Shown: positions 32,549 to 42,669, numbered from the stretch's first letter. The stretch: DNA of 64,000 bases from Lachnospiraceae bacterium (GCA_017460885.1 JAFUAB010000001.1:1-64000); one strand, 5' to 3'. Translations and numbers: made by a program. Notes: generated by a model not told the origin, from the sequence alone.

Positions 32549-34192
32549 ATGCCTATCACAGAACTCTTAGTCCGCAACGCTACATATTACAAGGATGAGG
32601 TTGCTCTGGTGGAACTCAATCCGGACGTGGGCAGTGTGCCTAATGTTACATGGAGGGAGTATTCACTGATCGAATCCAAAAGGGGAGGCGCCTTCCGAAA
32701 GCAGCTCACCTGGGGTGAATTTGATACCAGAGCCAACAGATTTGCGAATCTGCTCCTTACCAGAGGTATCAAGAAGGGCGATAAGGTTGCGATCCTTCTG
32801 ATGAACTGTCTGGACTGGCTGCCGATCTATTTCGGTATACTCAAGACCGGCGCACTGGCAGTACCTTTAAACTACCGTTACGATGCCGGCGAGATCCAGC
32901 ACTGTCTGAAGCTTGCGGATGTGGATGCGCTTGTTTTCGGACCCGAATTTATCGGCCGCGTGGAGGACAGCCTTCCTCTCTGCCCCAGGATCAAAAACTG
33001 CTTCTATGTGGGCGAGGACTGCCCGTCCTTTGCCGACAGCTTTGATAAACTGATAGAGTTCTGTTCCACCAAGGCTCCGGCGATACTGATCACCGATGAT
33101 GACGACGGTGCGATCTATTTTTCATCCGGTACCACGGGCTTTCCCAAGGCTATACTTCATGCCCACAGAAGTCTGACTCACTCGGCAACCGTAGAGCAGA
33201 AACATCACGGACAGACCCATGATGACGTATTTCTGCTGATCCCTCCGCTTTACCATACCGGTGCCAAGATGCACTGGTTCGGTTCATTGATGAGCGGAAG
33301 CCGTGCCGTGATACTCAGGGGAGTTAATTCCGAATGGATCATCAGATCTGTCAGCGAGGAGAGATGTACGATAGTCTGGCTGCTGGTACCCTGGGCGCAG
33401 GATATACTGGATGCCATTGACAGCGGTAAGATCAAGCTCGAGGATTACGAGCTGAGTCAGTGGAGACTTATGCACATAGGCGCACAGCCCGTGCCTCCGT
33501 CGCTGATCAAGCGCTGGAAGGAGGTCTTCCCTCATCATCAGTACGATACCAATTACGGCCTGAGCGAATCCATCGGACCCGGCTGCGTGCATCTGGGAGT
33601 TGAGAATATCAATAAGGTCGGTGCCATCGGAATACCGGGCTACGGATGGGAAGCGAAGATCGTCGATCCCGACAGAAATGAGATAAAGGACGGCGTAGGC
33701 GAGCTGGCGGTTCGTGGCAACGGTGTCATGAAGTGCTATTACAACGATCCCAAATCCACGGAGGAGATCCTGGGAGAGGACGGATGGCTCTACACCGGGG
33801 ATATGGCCGAGAAGGATGCTGACGGCTTCATCTATCTGGTAGACCGCAAGAAAGACGTTATCATCAGCGGAGGCGAGAACCTGTATCCTGTTCAGATCGA
33901 GGATTTTCTGCGCACCAATGATGCGATCAAGGATGTGGCTGTCATCGGACTGCCCGACAAGAGACTCGGAGAGATAGCTGCCGCCGTTATCTCGGTCAAG
34001 GACGGCATGAGCCTGACGGAAGAAGAGGTCAATGAGTTCTGTACCGCTATGCCCAGATACAAGAGACCCCGCAAGATCATATTTGCGGAGGTGCCGCGCA
34101 ATCCCACAGGCAAGATCGAGAAGCCTCTGCTTCGCAAGCGCTACGGCAGCGAATATCTGGTTGCCGAGCAGAATGAGATCAAGATAGACTGA
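32549..34192 (+). CDS. AMP-forming acyl-CoA synthetase (ANL superfamily)
   Basis: 547 aa. The P-loop is YFSSGTTGFPKA, then YGLSES, the A8 region YTGDMAEKDADGFIYLVDRK, and a C-terminal NPTGKIEKPLLR with the catalytic Lys. It joins a carboxylic acid to CoA through an acyl-AMP. Next to iorAB it most likely handles aryl-acetates or similar acids, but acyl specificity cannot be read directly. GGAG precedes the ATG, and a Na+/solute symporter gene follows, perhaps importing the acid. Confidence 0.85.
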   Translation: MPITELLVRNATYYKDEVALVELNPDVGSVPNVTWREYSLIESKRGGAFRKQLTWGEFDTRANRFANLLLTRGIKKGDKVAILLMNCLDWLPIYFGILKTGALAVPLNYRYDAGEIQHCLKLADVDALVFGPEFIGRVEDSLPLCPRIKNCFYVGEDCPSFADSFDKLIEFCSTKAPAILITDDDDGAIYFSSGTTGFPKAILHAHRSLTHSATVEQKHHGQTHDDVFLLIPPLYHTGAKMHWFGSLMSGSRAVILRGVNSEWIIRSVSEERCTIVWLLVPWAQDILDAIDSGKIKLEDYELSQWRLMHIGAQPVPPSLIKRWKEVFPHHQYDTNYGLSESIGPGCVHLGVENINKVGAIGIPGYGWEAKIVDPDRNEIKDGVGELAVRGNGVMKCYYNDPKSTEEILGEDGWLYTGDMAEKDADGFIYLVDRKKDVIISGGENLYPVQIEDFLRTNDAIKDVAVIGLPDKRLGEIAAAVISVKDGMSLTEEEVNEFCTAMPRYKRPRKIIFAEVPRNPTGKIEKPLLRKRYGSEYLVAEQNEIKID

Positions 34193-34287
34193 CGTAAGGG
34201 GAATACGGATCAAACCGCATTTTCCGCAGGCCGGTTTATATACACAATGTGAGATTGTGAGGATTAATTGATTGGAGGAATTATGAA

Positions 34288-35832
34288 ATGATCATCAAGG
34301 TATTAATGCTAATCGTGTTTTTCGGGGTAATGATAGGAGTAGGTCTTTACTGCCGCAAAAATGCAACAGACGTGGGCGGATTTGTTCTCGGCGGACGTAA
34401 TGTGGGACCGTGGCTGACTGCCTTTGCATACGGTACGTCCTACTTTTCGGCGGTTATATTTGTGGGTTATGCCGGACAGTTTGGATGGAAGTACGGTATC
34501 GCCGCCACCTGGGTAGGTATCGGCAATGCCCTTCTGGGATCACTTGCCGCATGGGCGGTTCTGGGCAGACGTACACGAATTATGACCCAGCATCTGGATT
34601 CTGCCACTATGCCTGACTTCTTCGGCAAGAGATTCGATTCGAAGGGGCTTAAGATAGGCGCATCCGTTATCGCGTTTATTTTCCTGATCCCTTATACGGC
34701 ATCCCTTTACAACGGACTTTCACGTCTGTTCGGTATGGCCTTTAATATGGACTATACGGTATGTATCGTGGTCATGGCCATCCTGACCGGAATATATGTT
34801 ATCGCGGGCGGATATATGGCTACCGCGATCAATGATTTCATACAGGGTATCATCATGCTGATCGGTATCTGTGCCGTTATCGGTGCGGTACTTAATTCCA
34901 GGGGCGGACTCATGAGCTCGCTCGGAGGACTTGCTGCGATCACGGATGAATCGGTGTCGACGATACCCGGAGTGTTCAATTCCTTCCTCGGCCCCGATCC
35001 TTTAAACCTGTTCGGAGTTGTCATACTTACTTCACTCGGTACCTGGGGACTCCCGCAGATGGTTCAGAAATTCTACGCCATCAAGAGCGAGGATTCGGTC
35101 AAAAAGGGAACGATAATTTCCACGTTCTTCGCGATCGTGGTTGCGGGCGGATGCTATTTCCTCGGCGGCTTCGGACGGCTTTTCTCCGATCAGATCGATA
35201 TCGCCGCAGACGGATATGATTCGGTCGTTCCGACCATGCTTTCCAACCTGCCCGACATACTGATCGCCATCGTGGTGATCCTTGTGCTCAGTGCTTCGAT
35301 GTCCACATTGTCATCACTTGTGCTCACATCCAGCTCGACCATCACCATCGACCTGATCAAGGACAATATCGTCAAGGATATGGATGAAAAGAAGCAGGTG
35401 TTCATAATGAGAGTCTTCGTAGTCATCTTTATCGTGATTTCGGCAGTTATCGCCATCATACAGTACAAGAACGGAGTTACCTTTATCGCACAGCTGATGG
35501 GCGTATCATGGGGAGCTCTGGCAGGTGCATTCCTGGCACCGTTCATGTACGGACTTTATTGGAAAAGGACTACCAAGGCGGCATGCTGGACAAGCTTTAT
35601 CTTCGCCACGGTGGTAATGATACTTAATATGTTTATCAGGTCTTCCTTCCCGGCACTTCTTCAGTCACCCATCAATGCAGGTGCGTTTACGATGATCGCC
35701 GGACTGATCCTGGTGCCCCTTGTCAGCATGTTTACGCCGGCACCCGACAAGACCAGGGTCGAGGATGCATTCAAGGGCTATGACGAAAAGGTGCTCGTAT
35801 CAAAAAAGAGAGCATTGGAGGATGCCGAGTAA
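34288..35832 (+). CDS. Sodium:solute symporter (SSS family)
   Basis: 514 aa, about 13 hydrophobic helices. Family pattern includes the N-terminal DVGGFVLGGRNVGPW, GTWGLPQMVQKFYA mid-protein, and the Na+-site region ILVLSASMSTLSSLVL. It uses the sodium gradient for uptake. Following the acyl-CoA synthetase gene, it may carry an organic acid or amino acid; the substrate is unknown. GGAGGA lies ahead of ATG 34288. Confidence 0.87.
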   Translation: MIIKVLMLIVFFGVMIGVGLYCRKNATDVGGFVLGGRNVGPWLTAFAYGTSYFSAVIFVGYAGQFGWKYGIAATWVGIGNALLGSLAAWAVLGRRTRIMTQHLDSATMPDFFGKRFDSKGLKIGASVIAFIFLIPYTASLYNGLSRLFGMAFNMDYTVCIVVMAILTGIYVIAGGYMATAINDFIQGIIMLIGICAVIGAVLNSRGGLMSSLGGLAAITDESVSTIPGVFNSFLGPDPLNLFGVVILTSLGTWGLPQMVQKFYAIKSEDSVKKGTIISTFFAIVVAGGCYFLGGFGRLFSDQIDIAADGYDSVVPTMLSNLPDILIAIVVILVLSASMSTLSSLVLTSSSTITIDLIKDNIVKDMDEKKQVFIMRVFVVIFIVISAVIAIIQYKNGVTFIAQLMGVSWGALAGAFLAPFMYGLYWKRTTKAACWTSFIFATVVMILNMFIRSSFPALLQSPINAGAFTMIAGLILVPLVSMFTPAPDKTRVEDAFKGYDEKVLVSKKRALEDAE

Positions 35833-35888
35833 CAGAAGGAAGCGCTTTTGGACGGTGAGTCCGCAGATCCCGCTTTTCGGAGGTTTAA

Positions 35889-36572
35889 ATGGAACAGTAC
35901 AAACAGGAATTCATACATTTTATGCTGGACTGTGAGGTCCTTAAGTTCGGCTCGTTTACGTTAAAGAGCGGCCGTCAGTCCCCTTTCTTTATGAATGCAG
36001 GAGCCTATGTCACCGGTTCCCAACTTAAAAAGCTCGGTGAGTATTATGCCCGTGCGATACATGAGACCTACGGTGATGATTTTGATGTGCTTTTCGGACC
36101 TGCCTACAAGGGTATTCCGATCAGTGTTGTCACTGCGATCGCCTATGCCGGGCTCTACGGTAAGGAGATCAGATACTGCTCTGACCGCAAGGAGCTGAAG
36201 GATCACGGTGCCGACAAGGGAGGCTTCATAGGAAGTCCTCTTAAGGACGGAGACCGGGTGGTCATGATAGAGGATGTGACGACCTCCGGCAAGTCCATGG
36301 AGGAGACAGTACCCAAGGTACGCGGTGCGGCCGATGTTGAGATCATCGGACTGATGGTCAGTCTGGACCGGGGTGAGAGAGGTCAGGATTCGGACAGGAG
36401 CGCTTTGTCGGAGATCTCCGACAGATACGGTTTTAAGACGGGGGCCATATGCGCCATGAGCGATGTGGTTGAGGTCCTGTATAACAAGCCGGTCAACGGC
36501 CGCGTATACATAGATGATGAACTGAAGGCATCCATTGACGCATATTACGAGGAGTACGGAGCACGCAGCTGA
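35889..36572 (+). CDS. pyrE: Orotate phosphoribosyltransferase
   Basis: 227 aa. The PRPP loop is VVMIEDVTTSGKSMEET (~119-135). The flexible-loop region is DRKELKDHGADKG with catalytic Lys. FGPAYKGIP contributes the pyrophosphate site. It makes orotidine 5'-phosphate in pyrimidine synthesis. GGAGG precedes the ATG. It overlaps the next gene by one base; no other pyr gene is near. Confidence 0.95.
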   Translation: MEQYKQEFIHFMLDCEVLKFGSFTLKSGRQSPFFMNAGAYVTGSQLKKLGEYYARAIHETYGDDFDVLFGPAYKGIPISVVTAIAYAGLYGKEIRYCSDRKELKDHGADKGGFIGSPLKDGDRVVMIEDVTTSGKSMEETVPKVRGAADVEIIGLMVSLDRGERGQDSDRSALSEISDRYGFKTGAICAMSDVVEVLYNKPVNGRVYIDDELKASIDAYYEEYGARS

Positions 36573-36892
36573 TGGCCCGCAGGTCGAGGATCATTTTTAC
36601 AAATAACGAACAGTCTGACAGGGGTATCATGTCTGTGATATTGGGCGTGATTTGTATATGCTCGCTTCTGTACAGCTGTATATACAGTTATCTCAAAGAG
36701 GGAGAAGTAGTTGAGCACCGCTTCGGAGCGGCGCTCATACTTACCCTCTTTTTTGCGATAGCCGGGCTGATCCTTGCGGCCCTGGGCAGAAATGCGGCGG
36801 ACAGATATAAACTTATCCCCACGATAGGGATAGTATTGAATTCGGCCGTGATACTGGCGCTTGCGTTCATTTTGTGGATAGGACTTTATTGA
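36572..36892 (+). CDS. Small membrane protein, three helices
   Basis: 106 aa with three hydrophobic segments (about 20-37, 51-70 and 83-104) and a basic N-terminus. It is coupled to pyrE by a TGATG overlap and followed by the M29-like gene after 10 nt. It resembles small uncharacterised Lachnospiraceae membrane proteins; no function can be assigned. Confidence 0.65.
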   Translation: MARRSRIIFTNNEQSDRGIMSVILGVICICSLLYSCIYSYLKEGEVVEHRFGAALILTLFFAIAGLILAALGRNAADRYKLIPTIGIVLNSAVILALAFILWIGLY

Positions 36893-36902
36893 AGGAGCGT
36901 TT

Positions 36903-38981
36903 ATGGAAGAACACAGGATCCGGGAACTTCAGATCGATATAAACAGTCTTTTGGAAAGCGGCGTTTTTTCGGAGAATGATAAGCTTCATGATTATTTCAC
37001 GGAGGTTATCGGATTTGCTTCACGGCTTTGCTCGGTCTGGGGGCGTTTTCATAAAATGGAAGAGGACAGGCAGGTCATACCGTTGGAGGAGCTTATAGAT
37101 ATCAACGCCGGACTGTACGAGCAGATACTTCCGGAGAACTACTCCTCGAGTTATGTAAACCCTGAGTATGCCGTTAAGGCATTCGGGACAGACATCGGCA
37201 GACTGCTCTGCGCCATATCGGCTGAGATCAGAGCGGCCATCCCCTCTGTTTTCGGTAAGGATTTATCCGGCTTTGTATCCCGGCTTTTGCTTATTCTGGA
37301 TACTGCGCGTGCTGCATCGGAGGATTTGAGCGCAGAGTCTCTCAGATCTGTTTTTTACAAATATTATCATGATAATCTGCCGTTTGAGCAGAAAAAAAAG
37401 CTTCATTCACAGCTGGTTCCGGGATCTATGGATCTCTTTGCGGAATATGAGCTTGAGGATTTTCTTTTGTTTGCCTCTGACAGGGACAACAGAGGGGCTC
37501 TGCTGTATGTGGCTCTTTGGACCGGTGAATATATCACGGATAACGAACTTGAGGTCATGGATAAACTGTGCAGCCTGCCCGGCAGGGAGCTGGTGAATAT
37601 GGCACGCACATACGTAAACGGGTATGTCAAGGGCTTCGCGATGACGTCCAAGGATATCAGCATCAAAAAGACTGCAGAGATCAGATTTAATCTGGGTTTT
37701 TTGCCTATGGCGGTTATCGCGGGACATATCTTAAAAAGGGAGCATGGTCTGGATACCTCTGTGATGAGAGCAGGCTACAGCATATTTACAGGACGCAGTG
37801 TGGAAAAAAACGGTTTCTTTGGCGCCAATCCCAATCCACAGTATGATCTGGATCACAAGGATGATCTGAGCCTGATCATAGATGAGAGTCTTGTCGATCA
37901 CAGACTGAACGTACTTAAGGAAAGCTATGAGGAACTCAAAAAGGAAGCCCGTCTCTACGGCGGCCCTGCTGTGATAGAGATCTTCGGTGAACCCGAATTT
38001 ACACCGGTGACCAAACCCGAGGCTGCCTCCTATGACGATAAAACCCGTCCGCTCACTCTCAGATATATGTCTGAGGCCGGAGTGATCACCAATACATATA
38101 TTCCGGGAGAAGAGAGAAGCTTCACGATCATCGCATACCCGATGCCCTCTATCGGAGATAACTTTGACGAGGTATTCGATGCGACCGTTTTGATCAATAA
38201 CCTGGATTATGAACTCTACAGAGATATACAGCAAAAACTCATAGATGCCCTCGATACCGCCGAATACGTGGAGGTATGCGGTCGGGACGGCAACAGTACC
38301 GACTTAAGGGTTAAGCTGCATACATTGACCGATCCGATACATCAGACCAATTTTGAGAACTGCGTGGCGGATGTGAACATTCCCGTCGGAGAAGTGTTTA
38401 CATCTCCGGTGCTGGAGGGTACGAACGGGGTACTGCACGTTAAGCATGTGTTCCTGAACGGTATCGAATACCATAACCTGACCATACGGGTCAAGAACGG
38501 CTTTACCTCGGAGTACAGCTGTGACGAGGGTGCTAAACTCATAGAGGACAACATTCTTTTCCATCACCCGTCTCTTCCGATGGGGGAGTGCGCCATAGGC
38601 ACCAATACAACGGCATATGTGCTTGCCCGCAGGCTTGGGATCGAGAGCCGGTTTCCGATACTTATCGCCGAAAAGATGGGACCTCATTTTGCGTTCGGCG
38701 ATACCTGCTATTCCCATGAGGAGGATCTGAAGACCTTTAATCCGGACGGAAAGCAGATAATCGCACGTGAGAACGAGGTTTCCCGTAAGCGTATATCCGA
38801 TCCGGCTTCCGCATATTTCAACTGTCACACGGACATCACCGTTCCGTATGACGAACTGGGACGTCTGAGTGCAGTCCTGCCGGATGGTTCGAAGGTTGAC
38901 ATAATTCTGAACGGAAGGTTCGTTCTTGAGGGCTGTGAACCGCTCAATGCGCCTTTTGACGAAAACTTTTTAAATTCTTAA
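36903..38981 (+). CDS. M29-like aminopeptidase
   Basis: 692 aa, longer than classical M29 aminopeptidases (~410 aa). The C-terminal ~350 residues carry the likely metal site: Glu in MGECAIGTNT, H595 in HFAFGDTCY, and H642/D644 in CHTD. The N-terminal ~330 residues are mostly helical and unassigned. No signal peptide, so probably cytoplasmic. GAAGGAG precedes the ATG. Peptidase activity is inferred from the ligand pattern; the extra N-terminal half is unexplained. Confidence 0.65.
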   Translation: MEEHRIRELQIDINSLLESGVFSENDKLHDYFTEVIGFASRLCSVWGRFHKMEEDRQVIPLEELIDINAGLYEQILPENYSSSYVNPEYAVKAFGTDIGRLLCAISAEIRAAIPSVFGKDLSGFVSRLLLILDTARAASEDLSAESLRSVFYKYYHDNLPFEQKKKLHSQLVPGSMDLFAEYELEDFLLFASDRDNRGALLYVALWTGEYITDNELEVMDKLCSLPGRELVNMARTYVNGYVKGFAMTSKDISIKKTAEIRFNLGFLPMAVIAGHILKREHGLDTSVMRAGYSIFTGRSVEKNGFFGANPNPQYDLDHKDDLSLIIDESLVDHRLNVLKESYEELKKEARLYGGPAVIEIFGEPEFTPVTKPEAASYDDKTRPLTLRYMSEAGVITNTYIPGEERSFTIIAYPMPSIGDNFDEVFDATVLINNLDYELYRDIQQKLIDALDTAEYVEVCGRDGNSTDLRVKLHTLTDPIHQTNFENCVADVNIPVGEVFTSPVLEGTNGVLHVKHVFLNGIEYHNLTIRVKNGFTSEYSCDEGAKLIEDNILFHHPSLPMGECAIGTNTTAYVLARRLGIESRFPILIAEKMGPHFAFGDTCYSHEEDLKTFNPDGKQIIARENEVSRKRISDPASAYFNCHTDITVPYDELGRLSAVLPDGSKVDIILNGRFVLEGCEPLNAPFDENFLNS

Positions 38982-39117
38982 TACAATATCGTGGTTTTTT
39001 ACTATATCCGCGACACTAAATGTGGTATACTGATATGGATAATGTACCCGTAACTGCATCTATATCTTGTGTTTGAGAGCAGTTACATGAATTTTGTCGG
39101 ACATTACGGAGGAAGAC

Positions 39118-39618
39118 ATGCCACAGGTATCTATAGTGATGGGCTCTGACTCGGATATGAGTGTGATGAGCAAAGCAGCGGACATTCTCGATAAATTCGG
39201 AATATCATATGAAATGAGGATCATTTCCGCACACCGTGAACCGGATGTGTTTTTTGAATATGCAAAGGGTGCTGAGGACAGGGGAGTGAAGGTTGTCATA
39301 GCCGGAGCGGGCATGGCTGCCCATCTGCCCGGTATGTGCGCGGCGATCTTTCCGATGCCCGTCATAGGCATTCCGATGCATACAGCTTCTCTCGGCGGCA
39401 GGGATTCCCTGTATTCCATAGTTCAGATGCCGAGCGGTATCCCGGTGGCTACGGTTGCCATCGGAGGAGGAACCAACGCCGGCATACTTGCCGCCAGGAT
39501 CCTTGCGGTATCCGATCCGGAGCTTCTGGACAGACTTAAGAGCTATACCCGGGAGATGTGCGAGAGCGTACAGTCCAAGGATGCACGTCTTCAGGAGGTC
39601 GGCTATAGGGATTATTAA
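39118..39618 (+). CDS. purE: N5-carboxyaminoimidazole ribonucleotide mutase
   Basis: 166 aa class I PurE. MGSDSDMSVMSKA at the N-terminus binds the substrate phosphate, and SAHREPD (~41-47) holds the catalytic His. It converts N5-CAIR to CAIR. ATG 39118 follows GGAGGA closely; an upstream TTG in frame is unlikely. It heads the purE-purM-purN-purD run. An extended -10 (TGGTATACT, ending 39031) and a GTAACTGC/GCAGTTAC hairpin (39048-39087) lie in the leader. Confidence 0.95.
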   Translation: MPQVSIVMGSDSDMSVMSKAADILDKFGISYEMRIISAHREPDVFFEYAKGAEDRGVKVVIAGAGMAAHLPGMCAAIFPMPVIGIPMHTASLGGRDSLYSIVQMPSGIPVATVAIGGGTNAGILAARILAVSDPELLDRLKSYTREMCESVQSKDARLQEVGYRDY

Positions 39619-39680
39619 ACCGTAAGGCTGCCGACGCAGCACGGCCCCGAACTGTTGATATGATCTAAACGGAGGATGAT

Positions 39681-40706
39681 ATGGATTACAAGAGCGCAGG
39701 AGTTGATATCGAAGCCGGCTACAAGAGTGTCGAGCTGATCAGAAAATCAGTAGAGAGCACCGTACGTCCCGAAGTTCTGGGAGGACTCGGAGGCTTCGCC
39801 GGAGCGTTCTCGATGAACGCCGTTAAGGGGATGACCGATCCTGTACTGGTGTCCGGTACCGACGGAGTCGGCACCAAGATCAAAGCCGCCTTTATACTGG
39901 ACAAACACGATACTGTCGGGATCGACTGCGTAGCCATGTGCGTCAACGACATAGCGTGTGCCGGCGGTGAGCCGCTGTTCTTCCTCGACTATATAGCCTG
40001 CGGCAGAAATTATCCCGAAAAGATAGCGTCCATAGTATCCGGTGTGGCCGAGGGCTGCAGACAGGCGGGATGCGCTCTGATCGGAGGAGAGACCGCGGAA
40101 CATCCCGGACTTATGCCTGAGGATGAGTATGATCTCGCAGGATTTGCGGTCGGTGTTGTGGACAGACCGAAGATGATCACGGGAGAAGGTATACGTCCCG
40201 GTGATGCGCTTGTGGGGCTTCTGTCCAGCGGCATACACTCAAACGGCTTTTCGTTGATACGCAAGATCTTCGACATGACTCCGGACAGCCTGAACAGACA
40301 TTACGACGAACTCGGAGCCACCCTGGGAGAAACCCTTCTGACACCCACCAGGATCTACGTCAGGGCACTTAAGGCTCTTACGGATGCCGGTATAGTCATC
40401 AAGGGTGCAAGCCATATAACCGGCGGCGGCTTCTATGAGAATATCCCGAGAATGCTTCCCGAGGGATGCGCGGTCAGAGTTGAAACCGCATCCTATACCG
40501 CACCTCCCGTATTTAAGCTTATCCAGCAGACCGGCGGTATCTCGGACCGGATGATGTACAATACCTATAACTGCGGACTGGGCATGGTTCTGGCCATAGC
40601 TCCCGAACAGGCCGACGAGGCTGTGCGCGTGTTAAAAGTTGCCGGCGAAAAGGCGGTGATCGCGGGCGAGGTCGTTTCCGGAGAAAGGACGGTCGAGATA
40701 TGCTGA
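39681..40706 (+). CDS. purM: Phosphoribosylformylglycinamidine cyclo-ligase
   Basis: 341 aa, typical length. The motifs DGVGTKIKAAF (~60-70), GGETAEHPGL and GITGGGF-like HITGGGFYENIPRM are present. It closes the imidazole ring to give AIR. GGAGGA lies before the ATG. It overlaps purN by 7 nt, so the two are coupled. Confidence 0.95.
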   Translation: MDYKSAGVDIEAGYKSVELIRKSVESTVRPEVLGGLGGFAGAFSMNAVKGMTDPVLVSGTDGVGTKIKAAFILDKHDTVGIDCVAMCVNDIACAGGEPLFFLDYIACGRNYPEKIASIVSGVAEGCRQAGCALIGGETAEHPGLMPEDEYDLAGFAVGVVDRPKMITGEGIRPGDALVGLLSSGIHSNGFSLIRKIFDMTPDSLNRHYDELGATLGETLLTPTRIYVRALKALTDAGIVIKGASHITGGGFYENIPRMLPEGCAVRVETASYTAPPVFKLIQQTGGISDRMMYNTYNCGLGMVLAIAPEQADEAVRVLKVAGEKAVIAGEVVSGERTVEIC

Positions 40707-41323
40707 GGATCACCGTGCTCGTATCCGGCGGCGGTACCAATCTGCAGGCGATAATAGATGCCATCGGTGAAGACAGGATACACAATGCCGGCATAGTACG
40801 CGTCATCAGCAACAATCCGGGCGCATATGCCCTGGAAAGGGCACGCGGGGCAGGCATAGATGCGCTCTGCATTTCTCCCCGGGATTTTCCGGACAGACCT
40901 GCGTATTATGAAGCCCTGACGGCGGCGCTTAAGGAAGCGGACACTGAGCTTGTGGTACTGGCCGGATTTATGGTGGTGCTGCCTGAGTCCGTGATCAGGG
41001 AATATGCCGGACGGATCATCAACATACATCCGTCTCTCATTCCTTCCTTCTGCGGAACCGGATTCTACGGTATCAGGGTGCATGAGGAGGTACTGAAGCG
41101 CGGAGTTAGGGTGACCGGAGCAACGGTTCATTTTGTGGACGAGGGGACAGATACCGGACCGATCATACTTCAGAAGGCCGTGGAGGTCAGGGATGATGAT
41201 ACGCCCGAGATCCTGCAGCGAAGAGTGATGGAAGAGGCCGAATGGCAGATAATGCCGCGGGCCATAGATCTGATAGCAGCGGGACGTGTGGAGATCCGGG
41301 ACGGCCGGACATTTATCCGTTGA
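40700..41323 (+). CDS. purN: Phosphoribosylglycinamide formyltransferase
   Basis: 207 aa. LVSGGGTNLQAIID binds the ribonucleotide. LAGFMVVLP and NIHPSLIPSF hold the catalytic Asn and His, and VDEGTDTGPI carries the Asp. It transfers formyl from 10-formyl-THF to GAR. The ATG lies inside the end of purM. Confidence 0.95.
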   Translation: MLRITVLVSGGGTNLQAIIDAIGEDRIHNAGIVRVISNNPGAYALERARGAGIDALCISPRDFPDRPAYYEALTAALKEADTELVVLAGFMVVLPESVIREYAGRIINIHPSLIPSFCGTGFYGIRVHEEVLKRGVRVTGATVHFVDEGTDTGPIILQKAVEVRDDDTPEILQRRVMEEAEWQIMPRAIDLIAAGRVEIRDGRTFIR

Positions 41324-41392
41324 AATAAGATCCGTACATAAAGTCAGGGCTGACCCATGCTCTGACATCAGCTGTATCAATCGGAGGAAAAC

Positions 41393-42667
41393 ATGAAAGT
41401 ATTCGTTATAGGCAGCGGAGGCAGGGAACATGCGATAGTTACCTCGCTCTCCAAAAGCAGCAGAGTGGATAAGATATACTGCGCCCCGGGCAATGCCGGC
41501 ATAGCCGCACTGGCCGAGTGCGTACCGATAAAGGCCATGGACTTTGACGGGCTTCTAAAGTTTGCACAGGAAAAGCAGATCGACCTGACCGTTGTCGGAA
41601 TGGACGACCCGCTGGTGGGAGGCATTGTTGATGTGTTCGAGGCAGCAGGCATGAGAGTATTCGGTCCCAATAAGGCTGCCGCGATCCTTGAGGGCTCAAA
41701 GGCCTTTTCCAAGGATCTGATGAAAAAATACAATATCCCAACGGCTTCATACGAGAATTTTACCGATCCCGGAGAGGCCATGAATTATCTAAAGACAGTC
41801 AGATTTCCCGTAGTTCTCAAGGCTGACGGACTTGCCCTCGGCAAGGGAGTGCTGATCTGCAACAGCTTAAAGGAGGCCATGGACGGAGTGAGGACCATCA
41901 TGACCGACAGGAAATTCGGCGATTCGGGCAATACCATGGTGGTGGAAGAATTTCTTACCGGTCGCGAGGTTTCGGTATTGTCGTTTGTGGACGGCAGGAC
42001 TATCCGGATCATGGATTCGGCACAGGATCACAAGAGAGCTTATGACGGAGACGAGGGACCCAATACCGGAGGGATGGGCAATTTCTCGCCGAGTCCTTTC
42101 TATACATCCGAGATCGATGAGTACTGCCGCAAGCATATATATCAGCCTACGGTTGACGCAATGGCAAAGGAGGGACGTCCGTTCAAGGGAGTCATCTTTT
42201 TCGGACTGATGCTTACAGAGGACGGTCCCAAGGTGCTTGAGTACAATGCAAGGTTCGGCGATCCCGAGGCACAGGTAGTGCTCCCGAGACTTAAGAATGA
42301 TATCGTGGATATCTTTGAGGCCTGTATTGACGGTACACTGGATCAGACCGAGCTGGAGTTTGAATCGGACAAGGCTGCGGTATGCGTGGTCCTTGCCTCG
42401 GACGGATACCCCGTTTCCTACGAAAAGGGATTTCCGATCACGGGACTTGAGAATTTCGAAGGAAAAGATGACTATTACTGTTTCCATGCCGGCACTGCGC
42501 TAAAGGACGGACAGATCGTTACCAATGGAGGAAGAGTACTGGGCATCACCGCTATAGGCAGGGATCTGAAGGAGGCCCGTTCCAAAGCGTATGAGGCGAC
42601 GGAATGGGTATCCTTCGAGAACAAATATATGAGGCACGATATAGGACATGCCATAGACGAGGCATAG
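41393..42667 (+). CDS. purD: Phosphoribosylamine-glycine ligase
   Basis: 424 aa ATP-grasp enzyme: N-terminal VIGSGGREHAI, ATP-grasp core with VLKADGLALGKGV, and RFGDPEAQVVLPRL for metal binding. It makes GAR from phosphoribosylamine and glycine. GGAGGA precedes the ATG. purF, purL, purC and purH are not adjacent. Confidence 0.95.
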   Translation: MKVFVIGSGGREHAIVTSLSKSSRVDKIYCAPGNAGIAALAECVPIKAMDFDGLLKFAQEKQIDLTVVGMDDPLVGGIVDVFEAAGMRVFGPNKAAAILEGSKAFSKDLMKKYNIPTASYENFTDPGEAMNYLKTVRFPVVLKADGLALGKGVLICNSLKEAMDGVRTIMTDRKFGDSGNTMVVEEFLTGREVSVLSFVDGRTIRIMDSAQDHKRAYDGDEGPNTGGMGNFSPSPFYTSEIDEYCRKHIYQPTVDAMAKEGRPFKGVIFFGLMLTEDGPKVLEYNARFGDPEAQVVLPRLKNDIVDIFEACIDGTLDQTELEFESDKAAVCVVLASDGYPVSYEKGFPITGLENFEGKDDYYCFHAGTALKDGQIVTNGGRVLGITAIGRDLKEARSKAYEATEWVSFENKYMRHDIGHAIDEA

Positions 42668-42669
42668 AT

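Noticed and set aside
33284-34213. 309-codon minus-strand frame opposite the acyl-CoA synthetase
   Set aside because: Shadow of a gene with intact motifs; no ribosome site or recognisable domain.
37148-37161. Extra copy of the TTATGTAAAC operator
   Set aside because: It is a single copy inside a coding frame (reads SYVNP), not near a start; noted in the array finding but not called as a site.
38982-39117. Purine riboswitch ahead of purE
   Set aside because: Only a simple 8-bp hairpin is present; conserved junction sequences of purine, PRPP or ppGpp aptamers were not found.
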